Assembly: GCA_012837965.1 (NCBI GenBank)
Contig: DUQF01000031.1
Span: 1-64,000, forward strand
Source: Clostridiales bacterium
GTDB taxonomy: Bacteria > Bacillota > Clostridia > Christensenellales > Aristaeellaceae
Reading direction: 5' to 3'
DNA length: 64,000 nt
How positions within the stretch are numbered: the stretch's first letter is position 1; each line of letters starts with the position of its first letter. Shown piece by piece: positions 63,159 to 64,000 of the stretch. The notes under the pieces are model-generated. The model was not told the DNA's origin. It worked only from the letters and a program-made list of their open reading frames with translations, and searched no databases. Both the position numbers and the translations under genes were made by a program.

Positions 63159-64000
63159 TTATTTCGTTGCCTCCTTCACCCACTCAAGCAGCTTTTTGGC
63201 AAGCGCCGTGTCTTCCCACGGAAGGTCCAAATCATTCCGCCCAAAATGTCCGTAAGTAGCCGTCTGGCGGTAAATGGGGCGGCGCAAATCAAAGCGGCGA
63301 ATGATGCTGTCGGGACGCAAATCAATCTTTTCATGAATGATGCGGGACAAAGTATCGTCCTCAATCACTCCCGTACCATAGGTATCTACCGCGAAACCAA
63401 CGGGCTGCGCAACGCCAATAGCATAGGCAAGCGATACCATGCAACGCTTGGCAAGGCCGGCTTTAACAATGTTTTTAGCCACATGGCGGGCGGCGTAGGC
63501 AGCCGACCTATCGACCTTGGTGGGGTCCTTGCCGCTAAAACAGCCGCCGCCGTGAGAGGCAAAACCGCCATAGGTATCAACAATAATTTTCCTGCCCGTT
63601 AAGCCGCTATCCCCCGTAGGCCCGCCAATCACAAAGCGTCCCGAGGGGTTAATGAAATATCGGGTAGCCTCGGTCACCAGTTCTTCAGGCAATATGGGCA
63701 AAATAACTTTGTTGAGCATATCGTTTTCAATCCGCTCTTGGGTGACTGTTTCGTCATGCTGGGTGGATAGTACCACGGTGTTTATGGCGATCGGGTTGCC
63801 GTTGTCATAATCCACTGTTACCTGAGCCTTTCCGTCAGGGCGCATCCAGGGGCAGATGCCGTCCTTGCGCACCTGGGCCATGCGGCGGGTAATGCGATGG
63901 GCAAGCACCAAAGGCATGGGCATCAGTTCAGGGGTTTCATCGGTGGCATAGCCAAACATCATGCCCTGATCGCCCGCGCCGGTCTGCTGCTCATCCTCAG
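63159..64000 (-). CDS. metK: S-adenosylmethionine synthetase (3' part)
   Basis: Only the last about 280 residues lie in the window; the frame is still open at base 64000. MetK makes S-adenosylmethionine from methionine and ATP. The hexapeptide-type motif [12 protein letters not shown] stands at the window edge, and [18 protein letters not shown] (the GGGAFSGKD phosphate loop) and the ending region [11 protein letters not shown] follow. The first glycine-rich loop reads GGGCFSGKD, with cysteine in place of the usual alanine. Confidence 0.95.
   Translation of the reverse strand, partial: EDEQQTGAGDQGMMFGYATDETPELMPMPLVLAHRITRRMAQVRKDGICPWMRPDGKAQVTVDYDNGNPIAINTVVLSTQHDETVTQERIENDMLNKVILPILPEELVTEATRYFINPSGRFVIGGPTGDSGLTGRKIIVDTYGGFASHGGGCFSGKDPTKVDRSAAYAARHVAKNIVKAGLAKRCMVSLAYAIGVAQPVGFAVDTYGTGVIEDDTLSRIIHEKIDLRPDSIIRRFDLRRPIYRQTATYGHFGRNDLDLPWEDTALAKKLLEWVKEATK

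Overview
The window reads as chromosomal DNA of a low-to-medium GC, Gram-positive, probably anaerobic member of the Clostridia (Firmicutes). The reasons are strong AGGAGG-type ribosome sites, consensus sigma-A promoters, many intrinsic terminators, a two-subunit class I (Fe-S) fumarase, class III fructose-1,6-bisphosphatase, CBS-type family II pyrophosphatase, an oxygen-labile style glycine cleavage set with split GcvPA/GcvPB, and the yabM-mazG-hup-rqcP neighbourhood. No genus can be fixed from the sequence alone. I see no CRISPR array, insertion sequence, prophage or rRNA.

Layout. 1-6.5 kb is an accessory stretch: the tail of an unknown gene, a small kinase-like protein, a PHP histidinol-phosphatase, two GNAT acetyltransferases around a ParB-like protein, then a MerR regulator with a small PLDc_N membrane protein and an ABC ATPase/permease pair, followed by a frameshifted SnoaL/NTF2-like remnant. 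6.5-12.8 kb holds an alpha/beta hydrolase, a CBS-DRTGG pyrophosphatase, and a cobalamin-riboswitch operon (binding protein, permease, ATPase, and a degenerate PduO-type cobalamin adenosyltransferase-like protein). 12.8-18.4 kb carries tmcAL, the two fumarase subunits, a D,D-carboxypeptidase and pgi. 18.5-25.1 kb (minus strand) is a complete glycine-cleavage operon, gcvT-gcvH-gcvPA-gcvPB-lplA-lpd, so that the lipoylated carrier, its lipoate ligase and its dihydrolipoamide dehydrogenase are made together. ftsA-ftsZ lie just upstream of it (25.2-27.7 kb).

28-32 kb is again accessory (GNAT, a cation/proton antiporter with a PII-like partner, a second GNAT-like protein, a methyltransferase), ending in a five-tRNA operon (Val-Asp-Phe-Gly-Cys) with its own consensus promoter. 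32.6-35.5 kb contains rplM-rpsI with a likely leader, and the poorly understood NifU-like/GGGtGRT pair. 35.7-38.4 kb has a hotdog thioesterase, an ECF sigma factor with its membrane partner, and a membrane/winged-helix/zinc-ribbon protein. 38.4-44.9 kb has lysS, greA, a DUF2284 protein, a DegV protein, a remarkable Rho homologue and aldose epimerase. 45-50.3 kb has two singletons (lipoprotein, FRG-domain protein), purB, pyk and a second PHP phosphatase. 50.3-58.7 kb (minus strand) runs gyrB-gyrA-spoVB/yabM-like-mazG-hup-rqcP. The right end has tRNA-Leu, a lipoprotein, fbp, a 3-hydroxyacid dehydrogenase and the 3' part of metK.

The most unusual thing is the Rho homologue at 42.1-43.8 kb: its RNA-binding half is well preserved, but the P-loop, the catalytic glutamate, the Walker B aspartate and the arginine-finger region are all gone although the frame is intact. 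It looks like a non-ATPase 'pseudo-Rho'. Other points worth checking are the degenerate adenosyltransferase under cobalamin control, the cobalamin-binding protein without a lipobox, an apparently leaderless tmcAL, the antiporter/PII-like pair, and an acidic N-terminal extension on GyrB.
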